A DNA stretch of 64,000 nucleotides from Oenanthe sinensis (GCA_028671895.1 JAPMAC010000207.1:2480001-2544000), one strand, 5' to 3'; shown: positions 22,211 to 34,959, counted from the first letter of the stretch. Notes: generated from the letters alone by a model not told the origin. Program-made: numbers and translations.

Positions 22211-22439
22211 TCTCTCTCTCTCTATATATATAATTTATTAAATGCACAATTAACTCACTTATTATTTTCTTTTAGAATGAATCTTGCTATATTTTTTAAT
22301 ACTTATTTTAAGATTTATTCATGATAAAATTATTTTAATATTTATCCATTTTAGAATAATTATATATATATATATATATATAATATTCAAATGTTCGAAA
22401 TATGTAACGAATGTCATTACTGATTTGATTTAAACGAAA

Positions 22440-22695
22440 AAGATAACCCATAATTCTTGTCTCATTTTAATTTTTCAAAGTCAATTTTTTTTAACTTTGA
22501 CTAACAATTTAAAAATATTTATTTATAATTTTACGAGTTTAAAAATTGATTCATAAAATAGAATAGTTAAATTTTATTATAATATTTTAAAATATATATA
22601 TTATTATATAATATATTTAATTTGTTGGTCAAAATTGATTAATTTAACTTTGAAAAGTCAAAATGAGACAAGAAATATGGAGCAGAGGGAATATA
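22440..22695. mobile_element. Stowaway-like MITE (inferred)
   Basis: CTTGTCTCATTTTAATTTTTC near 22458 and AAGTCAAAATGAGACAAG near 22655 are inverted copies, with TTTGACTAACAATT facing AATTTGTTGGTCAAA further in. The right end GAGGGAATA resembles the CCCTCCGT-type terminus of plant mariner MITEs. Length is about 250 bp and there is no coding sequence. Termini are degenerate, so exact ends are approximate. Confidence 0.5.
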
Positions 22696-22914
22696 TGTTA
22701 TAATCAGAGATTCTATAAAAAAAAAAATTTTGTACTTAATTTTTGGGTCTGAATTTCTTGTTCGGGTTTCAGATTTTATCTTATAATTTTCGGATATCGG
22801 ACAAATTCAAATTCAATCCGAAATTTGTTGAATTGAGTTCAGACCGTGTACGGATTTGGATAAAATTTTGAGGTTTAAATTTTGATTTTGTCTAATTTTA
22901 CCCGATCGGACCCG

Positions 22915-23540
22915 ATTGTTATTCCTGAATGTTATTGAATATAACGTCAAATCTACTTTTATCACAAAACTTCCAAAATTTTAATATGCGTTTTTTAAAG
23001 TGCAACTGATGGCACTTAAAAATAGTAAATCTTATCTTGTAGTAGAAATTAGTAGGATATGTGTAAAATATATACAAATGATATATACGTTTCAAAATGT
23101 AACCACTCAAATCTAAAAAAATTATTTAAATTGAACTTTTTTATCTTTTTTTAATTAAGTTAATTTATAACCTGAGCGCGATGAGATATCTCACGCGATA
23201 AGAGTTTATTTCTTGTCGTTCTGGTTTGATTTTTGCTCATCCCGATATTTGTTAGTATTTATTCTAATAAATAAGATATATATAAAAAAATTTGAAAGTC
23301 CAAATCACTAAAAGATTACAATATCCCTAAACGTTATTGAATATAATGTAAAGTCTATTTTTATAATAAAAAAAAGGTCCAAAATTTTAATATGCATTTT
23401 AAAGTGTAACCGATGGAACCTAAAAGTAGTTAATCTTAACTTGTTGGAGAAATTAGTATGACAATTTTCATGTGTAAAACTTTTACAAATTATATATACG
23501 TTTCAAAATGTAACTACTCAAATCTTAATATGAAGAAGAG
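22915..23540. repeat. Direct duplication of a ~200-bp AT-rich segment
   Basis: 22915-23112 and 23322-23527 share GTTATTGAATATAA, CCAAAATTTTAATATGC and ATATATACGTTTCAAAATGT in the same order and spacing, with many substitutions. The intervening sequence holds nothing recognisable. Offset is about 410 bp. Confidence 0.65.
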
Positions 23541-23801
23541 AAATTTGAAAGTCCAACTCACCGAAAGGTTACAATAATTTTTTTTATTGATAATATAAGA
23601 AAGAGTCTATACTTAATGAAATAAAAAATATATAATTAAATTGGGAATGATGTCCATAATTCATAATTACATAATATTCATATATGATATTAAAATGATC
23701 CGGGTAACTATGTTAAACATTGCACAAAATAATTAGAAAATATTTTTCCTAAGCATATTTCAAAGATATACGATAATAATGTGTTATCTAATTTAAAAGA
23801 G

Positions 23802-23803
<2 letters not shown>

Positions 23804-23882
<79 letters not shown>
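23804..23882. repeat. Long TA microsatellite
   Basis: Nearly 80 bp of uninterrupted TA. The Ile-Tyr ORF across it is an artefact. Confidence 0.95.
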
Positions 23883-23884
<2 letters not shown>

Positions 23885-23907
23885 AAGGAAATATGAATAT
23901 ATATATA

Positions 23908-24854
23908 GGGTCTTACTCAAATAGAAAATAGCTTAAATGAGAAATAGAAAATAAGAGCCAAAACCCCCCTCCCCCCTCCATCCCCCAACCCCACCCCTTC
24001 TCTCTCCCTGCCACTGCACCACCCCACTCCTCTCGTCCCCCAGCCTCAGTATTTGTAACCACCATCATCACACCCCTGCCATAGCTACCACGCCGTTCCA
24101 ACCACCACACCGCCATCTTCTTCGACGAGCCCTGCTGATCGGAGCTTGCAGCTCTTAACACCACCACCACGAGTTTGATTCTGTCGTGACTATTCCGATC
24201 TATATCCACGAGCTCGATTCTGCCATGGCTATCCAGATATACAAATCTGGATATTGAAATACATAAATCATTAAATTATATTAAGAAATCACTAAAATAT
24301 ATTTCAAAAATCACTAATTTATACGGTGAAAATCACTAATTTATACGGTGGAAATCATCGACTAATACCAGTTCAGCAGAAAATCTAAACTTTACAATAC
24401 ACACACATACACATAAACTTAGATCCGTAAAATCATCAACGGACCAAGCTCGACCCTACTGATGTCCTCGTTCAGCAGTGAAATCGTGATTTGAACATCG
24501 CTGAAAACAAATCGGAGCTTCACCGGAATCTGAAAAACAACAGGGGTGCTTAAACGACGATGACGATGATGAAGATAGTGCCCCTGCGGGGCTAGAGGTC
24601 AGAAAAGAAGAGCAGTCAAATCTGAAAAAATTGATTTCGCCGAAAAATTCGAGCTCGCCGGAGAATATGATCGGAGCTCGCGGGAGAAGATGACCGGAAC
24701 TCGTTAGAGAAGATGTAGAAGATGACCGGAGCTCGTCAGAGAAGATGTGACAGTGGCAGTGGCAGGGGGGTGGGTGTATTTGATTTTAGCCATTAGATTA
24801 GATTGAATATGTGGTTTAGATCTTATTTTCTATTTTCTATTCTAAATTATTTTC

Positions 24855-24856
<2 letters not shown>
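23908..24856 (-). mobile_element. Second MITE-like element, inverted relative to the first
   Basis: Its left end (GTCTTACTCAAATAGAAAAT) matches the right end of the 21557-22210 element in reverse complement, and its right end (ATTGAATATGTGGTTTAGAT) matches the reverse complement of that element's left end. It also sits between TA microsatellites (23804-23882 and 24857-24890). The interior differs: a C-rich left part, AAATCACTAATTTATACGG repeated near 24300-24350, and three tandem copies of a GAGAAGATGACCGGAGCTCG-like unit at about 24660-24745. No convincing ORF. Confidence 0.6.
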
Positions 24857-24894
<38 letters not shown>

Positions 24895-24965
24895 CTAAAC
24901 ATAATTATAAAAATAGGATTGTGTAATATTTAAAAAAATTCCTTATTTTTTAACTCTTTTATTTT

Positions 24966-25900
24966 TATTCCGATATCTCACACATTCTTTTAAACATGTT
25001 TTTTTCTTTTTGTTTTCAGAATTTCTAAATATGATAATAATAATTATCTTTCTTCTTTTAAATAAATAGACTTATAACTTTATAAATAAATAATTTTTGT
25101 AATAAATCTCTGGGTGAGGGGTACGGTGGTAACCATAAAAGATAAATTTAATCATTTAGAAATAATTTGATAAAAGCAAAATCCTTAAAATTTCATTTTA
25201 TTAAATGAAAACTCTAGACCCCTCATTACACAAAATCCAAGTATCTTAATTTAAGAAAGTGATATCCAAATTAAATTTAGGAATTATTAATAATATCTCC
25301 GAGATATTATTTCGATATCTCACATATTTTTTTAAACATGTTTCTTCTTCTTCTTTTTCAGATTTTTCAAACATGATAATAGTAATTTTCTTCTTCTTTT
25401 AAGTAAGTACACTTGTAACTTTACAAACAAGAATTTTTTATTATAAATTCTAGGTGAACAGGATCGATAAAACACAAATTTTACAGCATCATCTAGGAAT
25501 AATTTGATAAAAGTACAATCCTTAAATTTCATTTTCTTAAATGAAAATCCTAGACCCACCATTACACAAAATCCAAGTATCTTAATCTTAATTTAATAAA
25601 GTGATATCCAAATTAAATTTAGGAATTATTAATAATATCTCACATATGTTTTTAAGCATATTTTTTTCTTGTTCTTTTTTAGAATTTCCAAATATGATAA
25701 TAATAATATTTTTCTTCTTTTAAATAAGTATACTTATAACTTTATAAATGAGTATTTTTGTAATAAATTTCCGAGTACACGAGATCCATAAATAATAAAT
25801 TTTACAGTATTATTTAGGAATAATTTGATTTGATAATAGTATAATCCTTAAATTTCATTTTATTAAATTAAATTTAGGAATTATTAATAATATCTCTCAG
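24966..25900. repeat. Three tandem ~330-bp units upstream of AGO1
   Basis: Each unit starts near ATATCTCACA (24973, 25313, 25637), runs through TTTCAGAATTT-like, TTCTTCTTTTAAATAA-like and AATAATTTGATAAAAG-like blocks, and ends in TTTAGGAATTATTAATAATAT. Periods are about 340 and 324 bp; the third unit is shortened. No coding potential; the antisense ORF 25332-25562 is spurious. The array ends about 170 bp before the AGO1 TATA box. Confidence 0.75.
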
Positions 25901-26068
25901 TTATTATCAACAAAATCCAGGTAAGCAGAGCCACGTGGTATTTCTCCATTTAGCCCCCACCACGTCACCAAAGAGTCCTCAGACATTCTAAAACACACGA
26001 GCTGAGTAGGGGCAAAATGGTCATTTCGCATATGGCCCAACCCACCAGGGTTTGCCTGCCTCCACTTG

Positions 26069-26076
26069 TATATATA
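26069..26076 (+). promoter_or_regulatory. Putative TATA box of AGO1
   Basis: TATATATA within a short TA run. It is about 120 bp upstream of the 5'-UTR intron donor, followed by CA-rich sequence suitable for transcription initiation. Position is inferred; no start site is proven. Confidence 0.45.
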
Positions 26077-26099
26077 TGCACACACCTATACACACAGAG

Positions 26100-26655
26100 T
26101 CACATAGTGAGTGTGGTGTCAGTGGGTCTTCAAGTGTTTGAAGCATAATACACACACATATACATAGACATATACGTTCGTTGTTTGTTGAAGGTATGAA
26201 CAAAATGTATTTCAAGCTTTAGATTCAGTTGTTTTTGGTCTGTTATCTGGTGATTGTTGTGTGTATATGTGTGTGTATGTATAGATCTGTGTTTTTTGTG
26301 CTTTAGGGCACTGATTTTGCTTGGATTTGTTTTGATTTTATTTTTTGTGTTTCGATTATATATTAAATGTGTCAAAATGTGTGTTTTTAATCATTTGTTT
26401 ATTTGTTATGTATGATTCAATTGTTTGTGTATATATATAACTGTTATGATTGATTTTTAATTGTGTTTTTGTTATGTTTAAATGAGAATGTATATGTTGT
26501 GTTTGATTTTATTGTTTATTGAATTGCTGAATGTATGTGTGTTTGTGTTTTTGATGTATCTGGAGTTTAGTTTGGTATGGTTTATATGATTGGAGAATTA
26601 ATTTCGGGTTTCGTATCGGATTGTTTGGTGGTAATTGCAGTTGAGAAATATTAGG
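26100..26655 (+). other. AGO1 5' UTR with one intron (26194-26640)
   Basis: AAG/GTATGA at 26191-26199 is a good donor and the T-rich stretch ending TTGCAG at 26640 a good acceptor. The T/G-rich 447-bp segment between has intron composition. The start codon follows the acceptor by 15 bases. The start at about 26100 is an estimate. AGO1 genes in other plants commonly have a leader intron. Confidence 0.6.
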
Positions 26656-29600
26656 ATGAGGAAGGGAACAGGTTATGAGCAGCAGGAAGGGAGTGGAGGA
26701 CGAGGGGGTGGTCGTGGACGTGGTGGAGGACAACAGCAGCAGGGGGGTAGAGGATGGCCTCCTCAGCAGCAACAGGCAGGTGGGCGTGGAGGGTATGGAG
26801 GTGGGCGTGGAGGGCGACGTGGTGGAATGGCTCCTCAGCAGTACTATGGTGGAGGGGCACCTGAGCAAATGTATCAGCAGCAGGGTAGGGGTGCACCCCA
26901 GCAGCAGCAGCCTCTTTATGGAGGGCCCTCAGAGTACAATCAGATGCAAGGAAGGGATGTGCAGCAGTATCCGCAACAGCAGCAGCAGCAGGCTCAACAG
27001 TACCAGCAAGGAAGGGGAGGACCACCACAACGTCGAGGTGGTAGCCAAGTGGGATTTGTACCTTCTGCAGGTGGACCTTCTAGGCCATCTGAGCCCGACC
27101 TTCACCAAGCTTTCCAGGCTCCACCACGTCAAGCAGGGATGATGACACAACCCGTGCCATATGTGAAATCAACTGTGATTGAGTCTGAGGCTAGTTCTTC
27201 GTCCTCTGTTCCTGAGCCCACTCCGTCCCAAGTGACTGAGCAGTTTCAAGAGCTTTCTGTCCAGAAAGAAGGCTCTTCCAGTGAGGATGTTCAGACTCCT
27301 CCAGTTTCAAGCAAAGCACTCACTTTTCCCCTTCGGCCTGGCAAGGGTACTACTGGATCTCGTTGTATTGTGAAAGCTAACCACTTCTTTGCAGAATTGC
27401 CAGATAAGGACCTGCACCATTATGACGTATGTTTCTTCCCTTTGTCTAGTTTTTTTATCTTTACATCTAAAAGTTTCATATTTATGCAACATTCTTTTTT
27501 GTCATGATGTTTAGGTCTCCATTACTCCGGAGGTAACATCTCGCGGTGTCAACCGTGCTGTTATTAAAGAGCTGGTGAAGACATACCAAGCATCTCTTCT
27601 GGGAAACCGTCTTCCAGCATATGATGGTAGGAAGAGCTTGTATACCGCAGGTCCTCTTCCTTTTGTATCAAAAGAGTTCAAAATCACTCTCATTGATGAT
27701 GATGATGGATCAGGCGGGCCAAGGTATAAATATATTTTCTTGTCTTTCCATATCATTGCAAAAATTCTGTTACCTTCTTAAAAAACCTATTATTATTATT
27801 ATTAGTAACTATTTCACTACAAATAAATTTGTATTTCCCCAAATGCAGAAGGGAGAGGGAATTTAGAATTGTAATCAAATTTGCATCACGTGCGAATTTG
27901 CACCACCTGGACCTGTTTTTGAAGGGCAAACAGACTGATTCGCCCCAAGAAGCACTTCAAGTTCTAGATATTGTACTTCGAGAAATGCCTACTGCTAGGT
28001 AGGTGTACATCAAGAATAACTTCTGCCCAACCTCTTCAGCTCTTGAAATTGCAGCTGTCTTCTATGTAAACAATATATGTACATATAATGGTGTTATTGA
28101 TCCAGTTGTTTTCTTGTTGAATTAATCTAGGTTCTCTCCTGTTGGTCGCTCTTTTTATGCTCCTGATATTGGAAGTAAGCAACCTCTTGGGGACGGTCTT
28201 GAAAGCTGGCGGGGATTTTATCAGAGCATCCGACCAACCCAGATGGGGTTATCTTTGAATATTGGTGTGTCTTTCTTATGATAATATGCTATATTATGGC
28301 ACCCTCCAGTTTCTGTATTATAATTGTATTCTCTCAATTTGGTCATTTATTACAATTTTTGGTTGTAGCAGGTTCTTGTGTATGATAAATTTTTTTACCA
28401 CAAAATAATCAGTGGTCATCAAGTTTATATCTGTACAAGTACTCTCACTCATAGAAGTGATTGATGTATAACCTTTTGCAATCAATTCTTGATAAAGTAA
28501 AATATGTTTTTGTGCCATATTATAACTAAACTCTTTTGATGGTGCAGATATGTCGTCTACTGCATTTTTTGAACCACTGCCAGTTGTTGAATTCATCTCA
28601 CAGCTTTTGAACAGGGATGTTTCTTCTAGGTCATTGTCTGATTCAGATCGTGTAAAGGTTCACTCCTGTCCCATGCATCTGGATGATTATTGTGAAAGCA
28701 GTTGGTTTTTATGTTCCTTTAACTGTCCAGGGTAGCATATACAAGAGGGCTGTTGTGTTTGTATGTTTACTTGGGATGTTTTTTGTTTAATATATCCTTT
28801 CATCTTTTCGTTAACTCTACATTTCTACCTGATTTGTCCTATATCTATATGCCAAATATTCCATGTTGTGGAATATTTCCAGCATCAAAAATCTAATAAC
28901 CTCCCTTTGGTTTATAAATCTTAGGATTATAGTTATCATAAATTTGGAATACTCAGTTATCAGTTTATTTTGGGGGGGGGGGTGTTTTTGCCGTGTGGCT
29001 ATTCAAATAATGTAAATAGCATTTTCAAATTGCCCTTATATAAATATTGGTAATGGAAGTATATTAGGTAGAATCATGTTTTAGTTTGCTCATTTGAGCG
29101 GTTGCTTTATGCTCGTAAAACATACAAATATACAATACAAGTATATACTCATGAGGCTGGAGTGGAATCATGTTTTATGATGTCTAATTTTGTTTGGAAC
29201 TGTGTGAAACATTTTTAATCACTATAAGAAAATAAAAGTGGCTGTTCTATTTCCAGCACAAGCTATAAGTTTTTTTATAGGATAGGATAAAGTCTAGAGA
29301 AGGTTTTCTATCATGAAATTTTTCTGTGTTCTTAAATTGAACAAGATGTTAAGTAAGTAGTATGTTCTAGTCTTAGATAGCTATCGCTATTTGTCAAATT
29401 TCTCCGCTACTGACTTATCACTGCCTAGTGACTGTTTTAGTTTCCACTGTGACTTTAATTGTGACAGATCAAAAAAGCATTAAGAGGGGTTAAAGTTGAA
29501 GTTACACATCGGGGAAACATGCGGCGGAAGTATCGCATATCTGGATTGACATCACAAGACACACGCGATCTGACGTATAACTCAAATTGCTATTTATTTC

Positions 29601-32600
29601 TATTATTAGCTAATCTTATTTATTCTTCTTGCAACCTCTGCACATGACACGATATTAATTTTAATATATCAGGTTTCCTGTTGATGAAAGAGGGACGGTA
29701 AAGTCAGTTGTGGAGTATTTTAGAGAGACATATGGATTTGGCATTCAACTTACTCAATTACCTTGTCTCCAAGTTGGTAATCTGCAGAGACCTAACTACT
29801 TGCCCATGGAGGTTTGTGTTTAGTTTTGTTTTACCTTGCAATCCTGTTAGAAATGCATATGCTTATCTCATTATTTTCTCAGGTGTGCAAGATAGTGGCG
29901 GGACAAAGGTATTCTAAACGATTGAACGAAAGACAAATTACTGCCTTGCTGAAGGTAACCTGTCAGCGACCTAGCGATAGGGAGTCAGATATTCTGAAGG
30001 TTTGCTATACAGAACTTCTCTGGTTATTCTAATTATTTTTTGTTCTTCATTTTTGTAGTTGCAGTTCAACTTCCCGTTGCAAGTGAAACAAATCCGAAAT
30101 TCTACTTTTTAATGCATATATTATATGTATATATAGGTTTTTCTTGATGCTTCCTTCAGTTCTAGATACTGTGAAATACATAAAAGTTCAGAAACAGGAA
30201 AACCAAGATGTTCTCCTTTAGCAATGTGCCAATGTATATATATGCATGCATTCGTGGATGTCAATGATATTACACTTGCCCCTAGTGTTTCCACATCACA
30301 TACATTTAAAGTTTACATTTGTCAAATTCTAACTGCACTTTACCGTAATTATCACAGCATGTTAATCAGTTTCGTATATTGGTCTTATATATTTGTTACT
30401 GATGTCATTTTGCAGACTGTTCATCATAATCAATATGCCTTAGATCCTTATGCACGGGAGTTTGGCATAAAGATTAGCGACAGGCTGGCTTCTGTAGAAG
30501 CTAGAATTCTGCCTCCTCCTCGAGTAATTGATTATTATGACTTTTTCTGTTAATTTGATTTATATTATCATGTAGTCATGCTGATCCGTCTTTGCCAGCT
30601 AGAGTTGGTTAGTGAATAACTATTTCCTTTCTTTTGCATAGTTGAAATATCATGAGACAGGTCGTGAGCAGGATTGTCTTCCGCAGGTTGGCCAGTGGAA
30701 TATGATGAACAAGGTAATATTTGCTTAAACTAGTATTACCACATTGGCAATGGAACCTTGTCAATTTAGATGAATTGGTGATGACATTTTCACTTGCCTT
30801 GTTTTGTGTGCTTTTAAATCATTTTGTTCATATCAGGCTGCGTGCATTTGAGTTTAGTAATTAGTTCTTGAAGCATCACATATGGCTATAAGGGAATTAC
30901 ATTGCTTTGTAAAAAGACTTGTGATCTTATCAAAGTCAATGTTTTGGTAAGAATTGAACTTGCCATTGTACCACAGATGGGTAGAAGGCTGTGTGCCAGA
31001 AACTTTATATGTGATTCTCTTGTTTCCTGGTTTTTCTGCTTGACCCATGCTGTGCCTCTATCAATGCTATTTTTGTATGCTAAACCGCAACAACTAAGTT
31101 GCATTCATGAAGAAAGAGATGGGGAAAAAAAGTTCTGCATTTTTTCTTGCTCAAAATGTGTTGCCATGAATCAAACCTCCAAGAAACTTGTATTTGCAAT
31201 ACATTAAAGGAAAATTAGATGGTTTATACTTTCCGACGACTTCCTCATTGATACTTCAGAAATTAGAAACTTGTATTTGCAATACATTAAAGGCAAAATT
31301 TTATATTATTTTATTAAGTAATTAGGTACAATGGTTAATAGGTATTGCTCTTATTTTGTACCCCATAACTAACACTCAATTTTTACTTGGCAAAGCGAAA
31401 TTAGACGTATATTTAATATAGTTTGCCTTGTTTTCAGAAAATGGTCAATGGGGGTATAGTCAACAATTGGATGTGTGTTAACTTTGCACGAAATGTGCAA
31501 GAGTCCTCTGCCCGTGGGTTCTGTTATGAGCTTGCACAAATGTGCAATGTATCGGGCATGGTATACCCTTGAATGCCTTGTGGTTTTTCCACTTTACTAA
31601 TTTCCATCCATTAGCAAACTTTCTAATATGAACTACTTTCTGTAGCAATTCAATCTTGAACCTGTTCTCCCTGCGCTCAGTGCCCGTCCGGAGCAAGTAG
31701 AACGAGTGTTAAAAGCTCGGTTCAAGGAGGCCAAGGCGAGAGTCCAAAGGGAGCTTGATCTATTGATTGTTATTCTTCCCGACAACAATGGCTCTCTTTA
31801 TGGTATTGAATGCTGACCTAAAATAATTACATTGGTGCTGGCTCTCTCATCTGGTGTCTGTAGTTGGAATGCCATATGCTTTATCATTTTTGTAATGAGA
31901 TTCTTTTATAATGTTGCAGGTGATCTGAAGAGAATTTGTGAGACAGATCTCGGTATAGTTTCCCAGTGCTGCTTGACAAAGCATGTGTTTAAGATGAACA
32001 AGCAATACCTGGCGAATGTAGCTTTGAAAATAAATGTTAAAGTCGGAGGAAGAAATACAGTCCTTGTTGATGCACTTTCAAGGCGCATTCCTCTTGTTAG
32101 TGATAGGCCTACTATAATTTTTGGTGCTGATGTAACACATCCTCACCCCGGGGAAGATTCAAGTCCCTCGATAGCGGCGGTATAAACTGATTTGCATATT
32201 ATCTGCTAGCTTTGTGGTTTTTCTTTGTATTGTCAATATTTTGTTAAAATGTATTGTGGCCTTTAATATGACCAGTTTATGGAATTATAGGTCGTTGCTT
32301 CCCAAGATTGGCCGGAGGTCACGAAGTATGCTGGCCTAGTTTGTGCCCAATCCCATCGACAGGAGCTAATTCAAGATCTGTACAAGACCTGGCAGGACCC
32401 AAATAGAGGAACTATGCATGGTGGCATGATAAAGTATGATATCAAGCCGTCATTCAAAAAAATTCCGTTTTGTATCTTTTTTTTCTGGTTATTTTTCAGT
32501 TCATACTGCATTTGTATCTTTTTATATGGGTTGGTTTTACTAGTACACATGCAACCACTGGAGCTGAAATACTCTCTCAAACTTGGATGTATTGTCATAT

Positions 32601-33923
32601 GGAAGGGTGAATAAATGCTAAATCGATCATTCTTTGCTGCAGGGAACTACTCATTTCATTCCGCAGAGCAACTGGGCAGAAGCCACAGCGCATTATTTTT
32701 TACAGGTATCTATTATTTGCTAAGTTGTATCGCAGCTCATATGCGCTCTTTGTTATGCCTATGATTTATTCCTAATATATACTGCATCTGTAGGGATGGT
32801 GTCAGTGAGGGGCAGTTTTATCAAGTTCTGCTATATGAGCTTGATGCAATTCGCAAGGTACTTTATACAAAACTTTTGTGTATAATGTTTAATCTTTTTA
32901 TATTTTTGCCAAAAGGCGATGGAGCTTAGGTGTTTTCATATTAAATTTTTTGCTGCTTTTAATTTTTTATAAATTCAATTTCAGGCATGTGCCTCTTTGG
33001 AGCAAAATTATCAGCCTCCGGTTACATTTGTTGTTGTTCAGAAACGTCACCACACAAGGTTGTTTGCTAACAACCATCGTGACCGTAATCAAGTTGACAG
33101 GAGCGGAAATATATTGCCTGGTAATTTGTTTGCCCCATCAGTATTGAGTTCTGATCTAGTCCTATGGAACAATATTACAAGCTTCTCTGTTGGTAATTTC
33201 AGGTACTGTTGTAGACTCTAAAATCTGCCACCCCACTGAGTTTGACTTCTATCTGTGCAGCCACGCTGGCATTCAAGTAGATGCCTCTTAATCTGTTTCT
33301 GATACAGTATTTTTGAAATATTTCCTTGTTTGAGTGCTTTTGGTTTCTTATTGGGGTTTACTTGTACAGGGGACCAGCAGGCCTGCACATTATCATGTAC
33401 TGTGGGATGAAAATAAATTTTCAGCCGATGGTCTGCAGTCTCTAACCAACAATTTGTGTTACACGTAAGTCCACTTTTAGCATGTGTTAGCAACTGACTA
33501 CAACTGTGTAATAGGGTTGAACATCTTTAATTCATTTTTTTTGTTAATATTATTCTAATTGCTGTGAATTTTGTTGTATGTTTACAGCTATGCTCGGTGC
33601 ACTCGATCAGTATCCATTGGTATGTGAACCATCACTCAGAAATCACGTTTTGCTTTATCACATGAATTTGTATGCTGTTTTCTCAATTATTTTGAATGTC
33701 TCCTCTTGCAGTACCACCAGCGTACTATGCTCACCTTGCAGCATTTCGTGCTCGTTTCTATATGGAGCCGGATACATCCGACACCGGTTCAATGACAAGT
33801 GGGGCACCTGCTGGACGAGGTGGAATGGGTGTGGGACGAAGCACACGTGCTCAAGTAAATGCTGCTGTGAGACCCCTACCTGCATTGAAAGAAAATGTTA
33901 AGGGGGTGATGTTTTACTGTTAG
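26656..33923 (+). CDS. AGO1: ARGONAUTE 1, small-RNA-guided RNA slicer (21 coding exons)
   Basis: Core effector of microRNA and siRNA silencing: binds a ~21-nt guide and cleaves or represses complementary RNA in the cytoplasm. Coding exons: 26656-27426, 27515-27723, 27849-27998, 28131-28264, 28548-28657, 29468-29574, 29673-29811, 29883-29999, 30416-30523, 30642-30713, 31438-31560, 31646-31802, 31920-32179, 32291-32433, 32643-32705, 32794-32857, 32985-33120, 33203-33276, 33370-33464, 33588-33619, 33712-33923. All introns are GT-AG; the spliced frame is open for 1091 aa. Residues 1-215 are Gly/Arg/Gln rich; then ArgoN from [11 protein letters not shown] from about 422 ([12 protein letters not shown]), MID, and PIWI from about 715. 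Catalytic residues are present: D803 (FGADVTHP), E844, D889 (FYRDGVSEG), H1029 (YYAHLAAF). It ends in MFYC. The N-terminus and miR168 site favour AGO1 over AGO10. The upstream in-frame TTG at 26635 lies in the intron. Confidence 0.95.
27092..27112 (+). promoter_or_regulatory. miR168-complementary site in AGO1 coding exon 1
   Basis: CCCGACCTTCACCAAGC (27094-27110) matches the complement of plant miR168 except for one central mismatch; flanking positions add up to four terminal mismatches. It encodes EPDLHQA, the same protein context as the miR168 site in Arabidopsis AGO1. miR168-guided cleavage of AGO1 mRNA is an established feedback loop; its action here is inferred from complementarity. Confidence 0.85.
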
Positions 33924-34959
33924 AAGTTCGGTTTTGCAGGAGCTGAAATACAAACTAGCATTGATTGGTCATTTGATGCTCAAACTAGTGAAAGGTCTAG
34001 CCCTTGTTACTTTACCTGCAACTCATGCAGCTGTTTGCATGCTAGGAATAATGTGTTTCAGTCCTATGTTTTGGATACCTGGTGGAATAAGGTGGCTTTG
34101 AATTTTTCTAGCCCTGTTTAGTTGCTCCAGTTTGTGTTTATGACTTTTGGTTTTCAGAACTGCTTCATGCAGAATTTGAATTTGCTGTTAACATTTTTTA
34201 ATTTTCTTAAATTAGCTTTTGGTTCAGGGTATTTTGTTACTGTTATTTGTTCATGCTAGTTTGTGAAGAGAACCTTGTTACAGCTATTTGCAGATGATGT
34301 CAATATTGAATTTTGATGTGCAAGTGTGGAAGATTTATTTAGGCTACTCCATTTGTACTAAACTAAAAGCTTGGTTGATGATGGGTATTCATTTCATTGA
34401 AAGTTATAATTTCTTGAGACTAATATGAACCTATTTTTGTACTTAATTTCTATATGAAATTGTTGGTTGAGTGGTATCCGTAAGGATGTTGGTTGACAGT
34501 TCTATCAAGTAAATAAGTATAGAATTTTGTTTGGTTGATTCGAGGTAAGTACAGTAGCAAGTTGTACTTGGAGAAATTGTAAGTAGTTACTTCACATATT
34601 TTATACGATTCCATGCCTTGATGATTAAACAGTATTCTTATTGTCATAAATGTTGAATAATTTTAAACTACTAATATAACATATACATTGAGAGAGATTC
34701 GAAGAGTAATGTTTTTCTCAATTCTTTCTTATTGCCCAAAGCAGTGTTGCAACCTTAATTTATAGGCGTATGCTATCGCGTGACAAATACATCAATATGT
34801 GTGATATGGTGTAAACAGTTTACAAAGAAATCAAGCTCCAGTAAATACTCCGTGTGTTGGTAAACTAATTTGACAATTACATATACAACTCATTTATAAT
34901 ACTCCCCCTTAATTGCCAAATGTGAGTTATTACAAAGATTGACTGCCTCGTTAAAATCT
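33924..34959 (+). other. AGO1 3' flank and unassigned sequence
   Basis: T-rich sequence after the AGO1 stop probably includes the 3' UTR; I see no canonical AATAAA at a clear position. From about 34680 the character changes (GAGAGAGATTCGAAG, then ATACTCCCCCTTAATTGCC and GACTGCCTCGTTAAAATC), which looks like remnant retroelement sequence, but I cannot assign it. Confidence 0.4.

Noticed and set aside
26509..27150. Several ORFs overlapping AGO1 coding exon 1 on both strands
   Set aside because: Shadows of the GC-rich, Gly/Arg/Gln-rich exon; the AGO1 frame alone joins to conserved exons.
30224..30553. 109-aa ORF inside the AGO1 region
   Set aside because: Only its last part (30416-30523) is an AGO1 exon; the rest is intron sequence.
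26656..33923. AGO10 instead of AGO1
   Set aside because: The long Gly/Arg/Gln-rich N-terminus and miR168-complementary site are AGO1 features.
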